NCBI GenBank assembly: GCA_026874595.1
Contig: CM049317.1
Span: forward strand, 33,819,901 to 33,883,900
Reading direction: 5' to 3'
Origin: Sipunculus nudus
Taxonomy: Eukaryota > Annelida > Sipuncula > Golfingiida > Sipunculidae
DNA length: 64,000 nucleotides
Positions 45,456-57,649 of the stretch are shown here, piece by piece (position 1 is the stretch's first letter; each line of letters starts with the position of its first letter). The position numbers and the translations under genes were made by a program. Under the pieces are notes generated by a model. It saw only the letters and a list, made by a program, of their open reading frames with translations, did not search any database and had not been told where the DNA came from.

Positions 45456-47565
45456 GATATTCCCATTTTAAACAGGCATAATCTGATTACTATAGTGTAG
45501 AATAAAGAGTTTCAAATGAATTTCTAGTTATTTATTTGAATGTGAGGGCAGCAGGCAAGTCCGTGTGACACCGGGTATTAAATGGATATGCCAATTATGG
45601 CCTCAAGTTCCAGCTGAAACTAAATAAGCTTGTTTTATATGTCTATCAAAGTCAAAATGTATTTTTAATATACTATTTCCACAATGTGCAAATGAATATA
45701 CATGTGGTTGTGCCAGTGTGCGTGGTAATATTAAAGCAGGTCATTTTACAATTTGTTACATTTTAGTTTTATGTTAATGTTATAATAACCCTTTAACTAC
45801 ACATAAGCCATAACTTTACGGTAAAATAACTGCTGTATGCAAGACAACATGATAAGTAATAGCAAACCTGTGACCAGTTATAATTATATCACAAACTTAC
45901 CTTTATGCACATAATGGCATATGTTATTGGAGTTTAAAAATCTTGGGATTACAGTATAAACTCCGCTAAATGTAGATTCGTTTCACTTGTATTGATATTC
46001 ATTATTTCATAAATTATTTGCCAAATATACAGTTCGTTTTACCACTTAAACGTATGCTTTATTAGTATAGTTCGGTTTTACTAGTTATGTTATACTTCAT
46101 ATACATTGCATCCGTATAATTGCAACATCCACACTTGTTACCTTGGACGTTCATCAGGTATTTTAACAAGACTTTCTAACACTCAGAATGTTTACATATA
46201 TATATTTTAAACACTTCATACTGTTGCCATATGGTCCTGGGCGTTAGGGAATTTAATCAAAAGAAAATAAATAAGCAGCAGAAATAAACAACCTACAAAA
46301 TATGTACTCAGTACCGAATCGTTTGGTCGTTCATGAGCGCCACCTGTGGAAATACTTAGTAACTTCGATTCAATAGGTGTCTGTGAAAGTCAGGAACAAC
46401 ATTTTCACTAATTATCTGGGAAACACATATACCTAAGTAACATCATATTCACCACGTAGTTTTGAAATATTTAAGTAACATTTTTTTTTTCAATAGGTAT
46501 CTGTAAAATACTAAAGTAACAATTTTTTTCACGAGGTATCTGTGAAACCCGTTTCCAACTTTTCAATAGGTCCCAGAGAATAATATTTTATATTTCCTAA
46601 ATAATACAATATTGGATTTTTTTTGGGTAAAAAATCAATAACAATTATTCACAATTATGTAAAATTTATTCTGTATTCATTATTAATAGTTATTACTGTT
46701 AATTAAATGGTACATAAACAAATACACTACTAACTCACAAGTGTTTTTTCTTAAAAAATAATTTCTCTCGGAAATAAAAAAATATCGCTCTCTATAAATT
46801 ATATATATCGCAGGGTTACTCTAGACCGTACCACTAGACTGTCAGTCACGTGGCTAAGTGTACGAGAATTGGAACGCCCCTGCCCTTGGCCACTGCCCGA
46901 TGAAAATTTGATGTATCAAAATTAAACGAGAGTTAATCGGGATTGGCGGGGCCCACGTGAATCGGTAGCCGGCAACCAGCTGTTTACAGTAAGTCACATT
47001 GACATTATTTTGTATGTGCCCTTTTGCTTGCGCACTTTGGTTCAGCGCCGGGGACATACACATGAAACTGACTACATGTAAAAGTGCTGTATTCATTATT
47101 ACTATATTGTCCTAAACAAGACAGGAAAATGTCAATATTTCACAGAGCATTACCCCATGTAACAGATTTAGACATTAGTTTCGAATTCTTCAAAAAATCG
47201 TTTATACCTTACAATATTGAAAACAGGCATTCTCAATATTGATGTTCCATGTCAACAAATGACGGAGCAACATTTACCTATTTTTTTCTCCTTGCATGAT
47301 CAAACAATGTTTATGCCTTATAATTTTAGAAATTTCACATTTGGGCATAACATGTATGGCCGACATATATAGAACTGTTTGTAACCACGTGAATGCCATA
47401 TTAACATAATTTTTTTGATTTATGCATGTGTGAATGTGAAAAAAGGTGTGAACTTTGTTAAAACCTGACAGCTCCGATGCAAAACCTGTGTGTCATTTCC
47501 GTCGATATTTCATAAAACAAATCCCGGGACAAATTTCAGGGAGCTTCTTAGACTACTAAGACTAC
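45456..47565. other. Mostly featureless, short repeats at 46.36-46.57 kb
   Basis: At 46360-46570 the motif 'ataggtatctgtgaaa' recurs in several degenerate forms, alternating with 'aagtaacat'. A GC-richer stretch at 46855-46990 ends in a donor-like ACA|GTAAGT (about 46988). It could be a noncoding first exon for the leader exon at 47566, but I cannot prove it. Confidence 0.35.
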
Positions 47566-49432
47566 ATGGGGAATTGGTCCAAATTTTTCTTAACAGTTAT
47601 TCTACATGTTACATCAGTGATGAGACTTAATGCACACCAACAACTGACCCTGAGGTATATAGGGACTATTGCAGTATTTGTTGGTATAAATGGTTACTAT
47701 CAATTTTATCTGTTACCACTAATATTACTTGACTTTTTGGTAATCTTAGTAGTATAGTAAGCCTATTCTTTTTTTTAGAAATGTTACATAACTAGCATTA
47801 TAGTTACGTTGAAAAGTGCTATATACGCTATTAATTATCTTATAAATATCAATCAAGTGTGTATTTAAAAATGGAGAAATGTTGGATTAGAAACTAAATT
47901 ACCTCATTTTCAGGTGAAGATAACCAAACAAATTTCATTTTTCTTAACCTCCAGTCAGTGAAATATATGGTAAAATTAGTACCATTGATACCAAACAGGA
48001 ACATATGTATTACCATATATCATGCAATGAAGAATATTATCTGAATCCAACATGCAAATTTATAGAGAGGCGTTACATTGTATTTCTTTCACGACAGGCT
48101 TCTGCTATATTAACCTTGATCTCGATCCTGTTAGCTAATATCAGCTTTGTGCTAACACCCCACACTTCCGCTAGAGGTCGTTTCAGTGTGGGACGGCCGG
48201 GACTATTTGTCTCAACTGTGAAACTTTAAGATAAAAATATGGTACATTTCAAGGAAACCCCTCCTGTTAACATGTTCACATGCATATGCGTACAAAATAG
48301 TACTTATTCCGTGAATTCCTTACCACAAAAAACATATGTTTTTATAATTTGCCTTAACATATCTGAACGGACTACATCTCCCTCTTCACAACATTTAAAC
48401 CGACGTCGTTGCTGTAATTTGAAGCCCTGGTATATTGTGGGTGAAAGATTTTAACGCCCTCAAACCCTATTTAGCAGATGTGGGTCCAAATCTACTCATT
48501 GTGCTTACACCCGTGGTTATATGATGTGACGTGGCAGCTTATATCTAAATCCCTATAGACTGTTCCTCTTCTCATCACATCCTGTAAACTGTCTATAATC
48601 AAATAGCAGCATTCGATTTTTTCCACTGACGTGAGCCCTATTATCCTTAGGCACTCTGTATCAATCTACTATAACTATGTTAGACACCAGTCTATGATAT
48701 TTATAGAGTTTATGATCGTTTATTATTTCCAGCAGTTAATCAATCTACTCTTAGAGTCACTATCCTCGATTCCTTGAATCAAACCTTATAAATTAGAGGT
48801 TTCTCGAACAATTGATCATTGAAATAATAATTCAACTAGGAATTATATATATTCGCGCAGTCATAAATAGGGTACTCTAAATGTCGCAAGGTTTGTTTTC
48901 ATAGAAGTGCTTAAGCCTTTATCAAAATATTTATGACACATATTGCTGTGACCTGAAGATTGAGCCCGGGGTCAAAAATAGATAGTCCCTTGCGCCAAAT
49001 AGAGAGTGACGTGGTCTATGTACCGGCTGTAATTAAATCTATCAACAGATCACAGTCTGTTGCCGACGGTTCAGATGGATATCGAACTTGGTGTATCGAA
49101 TGTCGTCAAGTTATGGAAGCCCGTTGTCCGATTATCAGTAAGTTACAATTTGACTGAAACCCGACAAATGGATCGATATACCAATCCATTCCCTGGCAAA
49201 AAAATTAATAAATAAATAAATAAACTCTGCAAGGCTTGCAATGATACTCCGTATTTTATTATAGGATAAGCACTTCGTAACAGTCTCATTTCCATTCTTT
49301 TTATTTAAAGACAGAATTAAAGGGCGACTACCCCGTAAAATCCACTGGGGCTCTCAATATTTAAGTGGAAATTTACCACGTCAGCCGAAAGCTCATTGTC
49401 ACCTCCAAACATGCACTTGGCTCTTGAGCTGA
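47566..49432 (+). CDS. Candidate small lectin-like secreted gene or relic
   Basis: Three segments (47566-47654, 48959-49137, 49311-49432) join in phase to a 129-residue frame. The first is a leader, MGNWSKFFLTVILHVTSVMR, sharing MGNWS with the lectin gene at 60447. The second encodes a segment ending GYRTWCIECRQVMEARCPI with donor ATCA|GTAAGT. The third starts NRIKGRLPRKIHWGSQYL, and LPRKI.W followed by an HC motif matches the lectin core at 61.5 kb (LPRKIRW...HC). It stops early, before the last CTLD cysteines. The acceptor of the second exon (acctgaag) is weak. It may be a truncated paralogue or pseudogene. Confidence 0.35.
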
Positions 49433-49954
49433 CAGGCGTCAAACCGATTTTTAATGCCTGCTGGATCATATCAGCGCCTAGGCCCCCGGGAAATGACTGT
49501 CAACTGTTCCACAAGCAGCATAAAACCCATATCATAAATAACTCTATTTTCAAGTTTGAACATTGCACAGATATGCTTGTGCGTGTGCATGTTCAGCATG
49601 GCAGAATGTAAGAAGGAATCACTTGACCATCTTGTCCCTTGAATGTATACTGAAATAACCCTTGGATGTATACTCGGTTTCCATGGTTTGTCAACAGATG
49701 GCAAGATGGCCGTTATATACGTGTTATGGCAAATTAAAAGTAAAATAATAAAAGAAATGTGTGGTATGCATTTTTTATGTATAACTTAGAATACTGCAGA
49801 TTGAAAATATGACCTGTGCGTCTTGTACTATTGCTACACACTCCCCCACTCCCACTTTTTCAGGGTTTCACCTATCACAATTTTTCAGTACGAACGGTCA
49901 TTTTAAAGTCTCTTGTTTCATCGTTTATCATAGACCAATTTATTTTGTAACTAC

Positions 49955-50314
49955 ATGGGTCTCATTTCATTGATCCCTTTCTTAACGTTTTTAATTTTGC
50001 TATGTTACACCTTATTACACAATTACACATATGAAATTCAAATATTCCCATTCATTCCCAGGATCTTTGAACTTTGCAACAATATTTTTTCTACCCATGA
50101 GATCATTCAAGGAGCTTTATATTCAAAAGGCTATCAGATATGTATAAAGCACAACGTTTGTTTGATTGCAATATTAATCATTAAGTCTCACCGTGTTGTT
50201 TCAGCTAGTAAAATTACTGACGTTTCCACAGTGGTACTCCTCTGGTGTCGTAATGATATTGGTGATGGTCCTCTTCTTGTCCTGGGCCCCTCGTGGTATG
50301 TAAACGCTTTATAA
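49955..50314 (+). CDS. Candidate leader-bearing open frame
   Basis: A 119-codon frame opens with the very hydrophobic MGLISLIPFLTFLILLCYTL, followed by HNYTYE. The nucleotides around the start (actacatggg...tttcttaacgtt) resemble those of the 47566 leader exon, which suggests a duplicated leader. The rest of the frame shows no known domain and may be intronic read-through. Confidence 0.25.
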   Translation: MGLISLIPFLTFLILLCYTLLHNYTYEIQIFPFIPRIFELCNNIFSTHEIIQGALYSKGYQICIKHNVCLIAILIIKSHRVVSASKITDVSTVVLLWCRNDIGDGPLLVLGPSWYVNAL

Positions 50315-50953
50315 ATGCTTCTATATATTCTTAATGTATTTTTATTTCCATCGACAGTCTATTGAAAATTGTTTCAGAATTAAATTAGTAATAACAATGG
50401 GAAAGGGGGAACAATCAGTCATATAAAATTGCAGAAAAAAGCTGAAATTGTTTAAAGTTTATTTAAAAAAAAAACTGCATTTGATATTATTAGTTCCAAT
50501 CCACATGTTTTCAGGTAAGATATATTTTTTTAGACTTCATAAATGATAGTCTAGTTCAAGATTCTTGCAAGTACAGCATTAAGTTCCCATATATTTTTTA
50601 AATTTCTTTAATTACTCACTGATTGACATAAAAAAAGACTGAAATGTTCATATTAATGTTTGGTTTGTACATGGTTGTCACCTGAAATAAATGCCTTAAA
50701 AACACATCCTATTCCTCTGCCTATAGCAAAGCACGTTGTTACATTCATATAGCAACTTGTTCAATAAGTCTGAATGATGCTTCTTTTTGTATTTCATTTT
50801 CTCGTTATGGAAAGCATTTTAGGGTCGTGACTCTTCATGCCTTTTCTTGGTATGGAACAGTCTGTTGTGGATTGAGAGTTCTTTACTTGGTTTTTCTGGT
50901 GTATTTTTTTTCTGGTCCTTGAATTGTGTTTCTATTCAAACTGTCGACAATAG

Positions 50954-50997
50954 GTTACCAGATGCCGTGGATTCAGAGAGAAGTCAGGAGAGGAAAT
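50954..50997 (+). CDS. Candidate juxtamembrane exon
   Basis: After acceptor tcgacaatag, phase 1 reading gives GYQMPWIQREVRRGN with a donor-like AAT|GTATGC. It would feed in phase 0 into the tail exon at 52812. It is a weak member of the W-motif exon family. Confidence 0.22.
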
Positions 50998-52811
50998 GTA
51001 TGCATTTAATGACATGTTAATGAATTGATAGTCGTTTCATTAAATTGTGAAAACTATGTGTGTCGGTTAAGCCTTTTTAAGTTAATATATTTTAATACAA
51101 ATACGAATACTCTCAACAGGTATTCATGAATGCATTCATGAATGCATTTTATTACTTAAATAATCATTCATTTCAGTTATAGTATTTAGAAAAAAAATCA
51201 CCTTCTTTTAGAGATGAAACTATTATTATTTTTATTTCAAATGATATTTGGAACAATAATTACGATATATTTTAAGTAACAGTCAAAGTATAATGTCAAC
51301 TATGCTGTTGCTAGTCCTACCCTTGAAAAGGAATAACCAGTGATTATTAAATAAAAGTTCCATGGAATGTAATAAGCATTATAATTGGCATTATCTATAG
51401 TAGACATATTTTTGTCAATGCTTTTTACTGAAATGTATATAAAGTCCTGGTAATAGGCTCCCACAAACACACATATGCAAAGTTACTTTAGGAGATATAT
51501 CAGATTACCACATTTCCCACCTACAATGAAAGGAAGGCTTAACTCAGAATAACCTCCACCACAAGGCCCATGAGCTTAACAAGGATAGATATCAAGATAG
51601 CAGGCCTTTTCTAGTTGATTCACTGCAGCATTTCAACAGTCATCATTGTTTACTGTGTCCCTAGATATGGCCTTGGGGGTTTTGGCAAAGTATACTATAC
51701 CTATTACACATAAAGAAGTCAGTTATAGTGCTTATGCTTGCACATACTGTACCTCGCACCAAAACATTAATTAAACAAAGCATCCAGGTCCTTATATGAC
51801 AAGTCATATAAACAATCAAAGAGGTTCCATAGCACAGGTACAGGTATTACTCACTTTAAAAATAACAGCAGTTTTTGTTTGTAATATATTCTTTACCTTT
51901 TTTAATAAATTGGCCCTTCAAGTGTGAAAAATAGTTTTCACAAACAGTGCCTCTGTAGATTATGTATAAACTAAGTAAACTGTATTAAATTACTTTTTTA
52001 TAGAATTTATATAAAATTTATAATTTATATAAATTTTATAAATTGCTATTGTACAGGCCACAGGTTAGCCAGCTAAATAGTACAATCTGTTTCAAATAAT
52101 TTCACTTGGGCCATAAATTGACTTAAGTGATACCTAATATCACTGTGGGGTATATGGAGCTCTGGTAAGTGAGGTGTGTACTGTTGACTGGATTACATGG
52201 CTGCAACTACAGTTTCCCAGATCTTTTATATACCACAAACATTTAATTATATTTATGCATAGTTATGATTTTTGTTTAATGAATGTTTCTCAGATAAGTG
52301 AATGAAAGAGGTCGCTTCGTGTTTATATGTTAATTGCAATACCAAAGTCAAATTAATATTGGATGATAAGTTTGCAATATAAAGTGTACATAATATATTC
52401 AGTCAAATTGTTATGTATTTGATGCAAAACTAATAAATATGACATTTTATAAAACGAAATGAATACGAATACGAATAATCAAAATGGTGATTCGAAAACA
52501 TCCGAAAGCGAACATTGACTACGAATACCACAGGTCGGGTCGGTTTTAATCATATGATAGATTAGCAAGATACTATTACGAAGAATTGTTAGTTCTCCTT
52601 GTTAGAGTTTTTCACTTTTCATGTAACCATGTAAAAGATAAGAACAGTTTACATGCTCATCTTATAGGATTCCATATAAGGATCACATTCATGCTCTTAA
52701 ATGAGAAGCTGTAAAGATACAGCTGTATAGATATAAACCCTGTGTCTAAGTAATTAACATTATGGTATCTCATCTATTTTACTCTTTTCGTGTAACCGCT
52801 TTTTTCTATAG
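50998..52811. other. No confident feature
   Basis: This is AT-rich, intron-like sequence. Palindrome-rich tracts occur at 51115-51145 (repeated 'gaatgcattcatg') and 52005-52045 ('aatttatataaatttta'). Confidence 0.35.
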
Positions 52812-53018
52812 CAAGATTCTCTGGGTTCGAACAGCAGGGCGGGCACAGAGAAAGAACGTTTAATAGGACCAATGAGAGACTGGTATCGCATTGTGCATCC
52901 AGCACCCAGCTCCCGCTCTCGTTGGTCTGGTAGCAGCGGTTATACGATAGGAGATCTGGGACGACTGCAGGAAGACTGCATAGAGGAGCATAGATATTAT
53001 AACAGTTCATACATATAG
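52812..53018 (+). CDS. Candidate C-terminal cytoplasmic-tail exon
   Basis: The acceptor is gcttttttctatag. A 68-codon open segment ends at TAG and reads QDSLGSNSRAGTEKERLIGP, ...DWYRIVHPAPSSRSRW, ...GYTIGDLGRLQEDC and ends RYYNSSYI. It is hydrophilic and tyrosine-rich, GC-richer than its surroundings, and looks like a signalling or structural tail. No exact ITIM/ITAM is present. The opposite strand is also open (52774-53010) but lacks a convincing splice context. The upstream exons are uncertain. Confidence 0.4.
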   Translation, partial: QDSLGSNSRAGTEKERLIGPMRDWYRIVHPAPSSRSRWSGSSGYTIGDLGRLQEDCIEEHRYYNSSYI

Positions 53019-53341
53019 AATAGAAAAATATTTATGAAATGCGTTAGCTGGGAAAAGTATATTGCGCTGAAGTATGTGATGTAACGATTAATTTACAGTG
53101 AATAACAATCAACATAATGTGCTTTAGGGGATCGGTTTAATATAGTTTGAAATGATATCCTAGAAAGGATAGATGTTCATTACATATCTAAAAATATTCA
53201 CACATGTTGAGTCAAGTAGAGAGTTAAGGCGAAGTGAGGACGTAACGATAAGCAGTAACATAAATATGTAATGAAATAACGTCTGCATGTCCTGATACAT
53301 ATAATAACTATTAGACCTTTACACCGTAGGGTAACTCTACC

Positions 53342-53350
<9 letters not shown>

Positions 53351-53406
<56 letters not shown>
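53351..53406. repeat. Compound (CT)n-(AT)n-(GT)n microsatellite
   Basis: CT, AT and GT runs lie end to end. Confidence 0.95.
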
Positions 53407-53408
<2 letters not shown>

Positions 53409-53699
53409 TCTGTGTGCGTGTATTTGGAGTGTAGTCGGTAAATATGTTCCAAATGATTCCAAAATTCAATTTAGTAAATTTGTAAATATTTTTGTTTTAA
53501 CACTGACGTGGATACAACAGTTTACAACAATATTTAGAGGGAATATAGGATATTAGGGTCCATTATGATACTCATCTTTAGATAGGCAGAAAACAAAGCG
53601 CAGTTAGGGAATGAACTAAAATAAGATAATATTCAAATGAATCAAATGCAGATATTATAAAACTTTCCTATAAAACTACGACTACAACATTTTTTACAG

Positions 53700-53762
53700 T
53701 TCGTGCCAGTTCCCGTGAAGATAATACCTGCTTGTGGAGGCCATGGCTTTTTATGGCATCAG
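53700..53762 (+). CDS. Receptor exon, CTLD-like C-terminal piece
   Basis: This is a 63-nt symmetric phase 1 exon: acceptor acatttttttacag, donor CATCAG|GTATGA. The N-T-C-L-W...W-L-F-M-A-S pattern occupies the place of A-N-C-S-E-N-H-A-Y-F-Q in the lectin gene at 61.6 kb. Confidence 0.45.
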
Positions 53763-53955
53763 GTATGAAGATCAAACAGGTATAGAAGACATAAGGTAAT
53801 GGATACATTTGAAAATAAAAACCCTTGGGTTGAATTGCACCAACAAAGATCTTCGTTACACGTTTGTGGCTACGCTTTCACATACCTTGATTAAGCGACC
53901 CGCTAAATCTAGGCATGTGAATGGTTTCAATGAAACGTGACACGTGACACTAGTT

Positions 53956-53994
<39 letters not shown>

Positions 53995-56274
53995 CACTTC
54001 TGCAAGTCCTGATACATATAATAACTTTTAGCCACGGTACATCTTAAAACACACACATATGTATATATGTATTTATATGTATTTATATGTATTTATATGT
54101 ATTTATGCATGTATGTGAGTGTGCGTGTATTTGGAGTAGAGTTGGTAAATATATTCTTAATGATTCCAAAATTACATTTATTGTATTATTTACATCGTAT
54201 TTCTTTGTATCTAAGGTGCTCTATATATTAATTCTGCATTTTTTTCTTCAGACCCCGAGGATCACCACGGGGAAGTTACACCAATTGGTAGGTAACTAAA
54301 TAATTTGTACTAAATAATGAACGTTAACAGATTAAATTTATTTGTAAATGGTGAAGTCAAGTTTTTGACAAATTATAATATCATTATTTTAATTCATGTT
54401 TTTCAAAACGAGAGGAAATAAGACCCATTTTACAATACAGCTATATACGACATATAACTTATCATCGTATTTGATACATTGATAAGATCAGTGTTTTCTT
54501 TCTATAGCTGGCTTATAAGGTAACTCACTGTGTCTAGACCAAGCCAATCATTATTTTTCACTTCTGCGACATTAATGCATGCTTTCTTCCAATGCTTCCA
54601 TATTTGACGTTCCACCTTTTTTTACACACACACACACACACGAATGCATGTACGTGTGAATATATGGGATTTGAAGAAAAATTTGTCTCGGTGTTGTCTG
54701 GTTAGATGTATTTATAAGTCAAAATTTTTTTCCGCTTATACTTTATGCGTAAACTGTTGCTTATGCAGACGATTAAATATGGCGTGTTATATATCCTTTT
54801 GTTTTACCTAATACCATAAGTTTTCATTAATATAATACTACACGTACTCGAATGAATATACGCATTCACATATGTATGTTGGTTTTTCTATATGGTGATT
54901 GACAGTGCTTATGCTTTTATAACATGTGTTCACAGTTAACTAATTTCTGACGATAACAAACATACAAATTCTTAAATACACAAAATACTGAACTGAATTG
55001 TAACAAGACTAACAGGCCCAAGTTTAGAACGAAATTAAAAATGTAAATCTTTGCATGAAGAACCGGTATTTATTTAAACAGACGCTGCCATCAAGCATCT
55101 GCAAAGCAGAAATAGTAACTGTCAGATCATAAAGTTCTTATGTGTTGGGCTCCCCGATTACTGTATTTCGAACCTTTTCATTTATCTACTTAAATCAAAC
55201 ATATCAATATTTGAATGAAAGGTGATATTGACAGCCATAAGAAACATCAATCGTTAAAAAATACCATCAACTATGCTTTGCATTCTGTTTTCTTAAATTA
55301 AATCAGCTGCAACCAACTGCTGTAATTATATTCTTAATAACAACACATAAAGTTCCCAAATAGAACGTGTTACTGGACTTGACATTGAATTACTGATGTA
55401 AATACAAGATATGTTAACGTGTAAGGCACAAGTGATCCCATACAACAGGTGTTTCTGACACTATTAATTGTGTTTATTATATCAGCAATTTTTTTCACGA
55501 TTCATGTATTTATGCATTGCGAAGAATTGACAGGTCATTCTGCTGCGAAATCAAGGGAAATTTATTAAAAGGCTGAAGGTGTTTGTCTTTTTTTTTGCAA
55601 ACAGTCAAGTCATTATCTATTTAAAATGAAAGGAATCATAGTGTTTTTTACCTATTTACTTCAACAGATATATTTCTTTATTTATCAAGGGATACGATTT
55701 GGTGCGGGTAACAGATTTATCGATTACTTACTCCGATGCACAGTCCGAAAGTTATAAAGGGCAAAAAGAGCTCCTAACGAAAGACGGGCATTCCTTTATT
55801 GCATCAAAAAGGTGAAAACTCGTCACTTTAGCGTCTGGTGAAATGGCGTTTTATTTACTAACAGTGGAATAAAAATGTTGCTTGGGATTTGTTTATTTAA
55901 AGTTAATGCAGATATGAATTGGTCATGTGGTGCATTTAGGCAAATAAATGTGTCAGTTATAAATACATTTACAACTAATAGCAATGGTATTGTGACATTA
56001 GCTTGTAGCATGGTATAATTTTATGGTATATTTAGTTCCTTTCCTTTTAGGCTACTCCATATTAGCAGGTGTCCTCTCTACTGCATTGGGAATCTCTGTG
56101 GTATTGCTGCTGTGTGTGCGTGTTAGGCGTCAACGACTGGTGAGAGAGCTTGTTTATTGCTAGAATGCTTCTTTTATATTAAACATTAAACATTATAAGT
56201 ATTGAAATAGCTTTTTCTTCAGATTGATAAAATGAAAACAAAACACATTATGAAGGTTTCATACATAAAAACAA

Positions 56275-56316
<42 letters not shown>

Positions 56317-56737
56317 TAAACAATTAATATATATATATATATATATATATATTCATATATTGTTAACTATGAACAATATTTGTTTGAATACGTGTGTTAT
56401 ACGTATTCTAAATAAATTCAGACCAGCCTAACTATTTTATATCAAATTATGAGGAATATTGTAAAAAAAAAATATCGTATCGGCTTTTTCCAGAAATCCA
56501 CTTTCAGTTATCTGAGGACCGGTAATACTGCACTTGTGCACTTTGGATAATCTATAACATAACTATCTTTCCATTCCTTAGATAATCCATAGAAGCTAAC
56601 AAAATGTAAACCATGAAGAGACAATCGATATCCGGCATCCGCAAGATTCTGGACTTATTGCCCTTCCACCGAGGGTCCCACCGGCAGAGCCAGATCTTAG
56701 AGAAATTATGCACAGTGTTCAGATAAGGAATTATTGA
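53700..56737 (+). CDS. 3' part of a single-pass receptor gene, CTLD-like end plus TM
   Basis: Exons 53700-53762, 54252-54287 and 56051-56139 join in matching phases (1, 1, 0). The first encodes RASSREDNTCLWRPWLFMAS, resembling the W..C....(F/Y).C end of a C-type-lectin domain, but the last Cys is replaced. The second is a short acidic/His linker, DPEDHHGEVTPI. The third is a transmembrane helix, YSILAGVLSTALGISVVLLL, followed by CVRVRRQRL, a basic stop-transfer signal. The tail is ambiguous. Using 56494-56521 and 56619-56737 gives an open tail with RHPQDSGLIALPPRVPPAEP and a stop at 56737. Using the nearer acceptor at 56581 gives only a few residues. AATAAA at 56984-56989 fits the transcript end. 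Upstream exons are not established. Confidence 0.5.
54252..54287 (+). CDS. Receptor exon, 12-residue linker
   Basis: This is a 36-nt symmetric phase 1 exon after the strong pyrimidine tract tttttttcttcag, with donor ATTG|GTAGGT. Its size and phases fit a stalk between the lectin domain and the membrane. Confidence 0.5.
56051..56139 (+). CDS. Receptor exon, transmembrane helix
   Basis: The acceptor is cctttccttttag. The peptide has about 22 hydrophobic residues followed by CVRVRRQRL, a type I membrane anchor. The donor is CTG|GTGAGA in phase 0. Confidence 0.6.
56279..56352. repeat. Two (AT)n runs
   Basis: Two AT runs are separated by 'gaataaacaattaat', which is also repeated. They lie in the intron after the transmembrane exon. 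Confidence 0.95.
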
Positions 56738-56983
56738 AGTTTTAGAATTACTATATGTGCTCCTTACAAAACCACTTTACGTGCCATTTAAAAGAAATAA
56801 GTGCCCAAGATCATATATTACTGTTATATATACATGTTATATGTTATATTATAAAAGTGAACCTCATCTGCTTGGAGCAGCTTTTATGTATTTTTTTATA
56901 TTTGTTATCACTCTATTGTGAGAATTTACTATGTATACATATATATGATATATTTATTTTATACTTTTACTCTATTTATGAGA

Positions 56984-56989
56984 AATAAA
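56984..56989 (+). promoter_or_regulatory. Polyadenylation signal AATAAA
   Basis: This is a canonical AATAAA about 247 bp after the proposed stop at 56737, followed by a T-rich stretch. It is a plausible 3' end for the receptor gene. Confidence 0.5.
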
Positions 56990-57649
56990 ACCTTTACAAA
57001 GTTATATCTTTCTTACTCATAACTGTAGTATATTTGTTCAAGAACAATGATGACGCCCCATGTGTGTGTATGTTTGTGCGTGAATTGGTGGATAGCTCTA
57101 AGCTTTCTAAAGACAGCAGCTCTTAAGAAAGTAGCAAAATGGGAAGGTCCACGTCTCAGTGAAGGCACATAAGGAGGGAGAAGTTTACCATTTTAAAGAT
57201 GCACATATATAGAAAAGATAAAGAAGTGCACAATAAAATAAAATCTCACGTTCAGCTTTATAAGTCTGAATTTATATTCCAGTTAGATAAGAATACTTTG
57301 CTTTCTTATATTCACAACATATTACCTTAAGCATGTCCTAGTTGTCTGTTACAGAGGACATGGGGACGTGTACCAACAGAACCTACTGTGCACAAAATAG
57401 CCGAGCAGGCGCAGACCCACAAGTAAAATAGGGTATACTGCCCTCTATTACGTGGCTGTCAGAAATACCGCCGGCCCAGTAAGCGATATCTACTGACCAT
57501 TGTCCTAACAACTTATTTTCTATTTTTGTGTATCCTGCCGCATATATTTAAGTCGCATATATTTTTTTGATTTTTACCCTAAAATCAGCTGTTACCAACA
57601 TAAGACGTTATATGTACTACCAGTATCCGTGTCTTGTTTATACATATTG

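Noticed and set aside
52774-53010. Minus-strand 78-codon frame
   Set aside because: It is antisense to the tail-like exon at 52812. The plus strand has the better acceptor and a natural stop.
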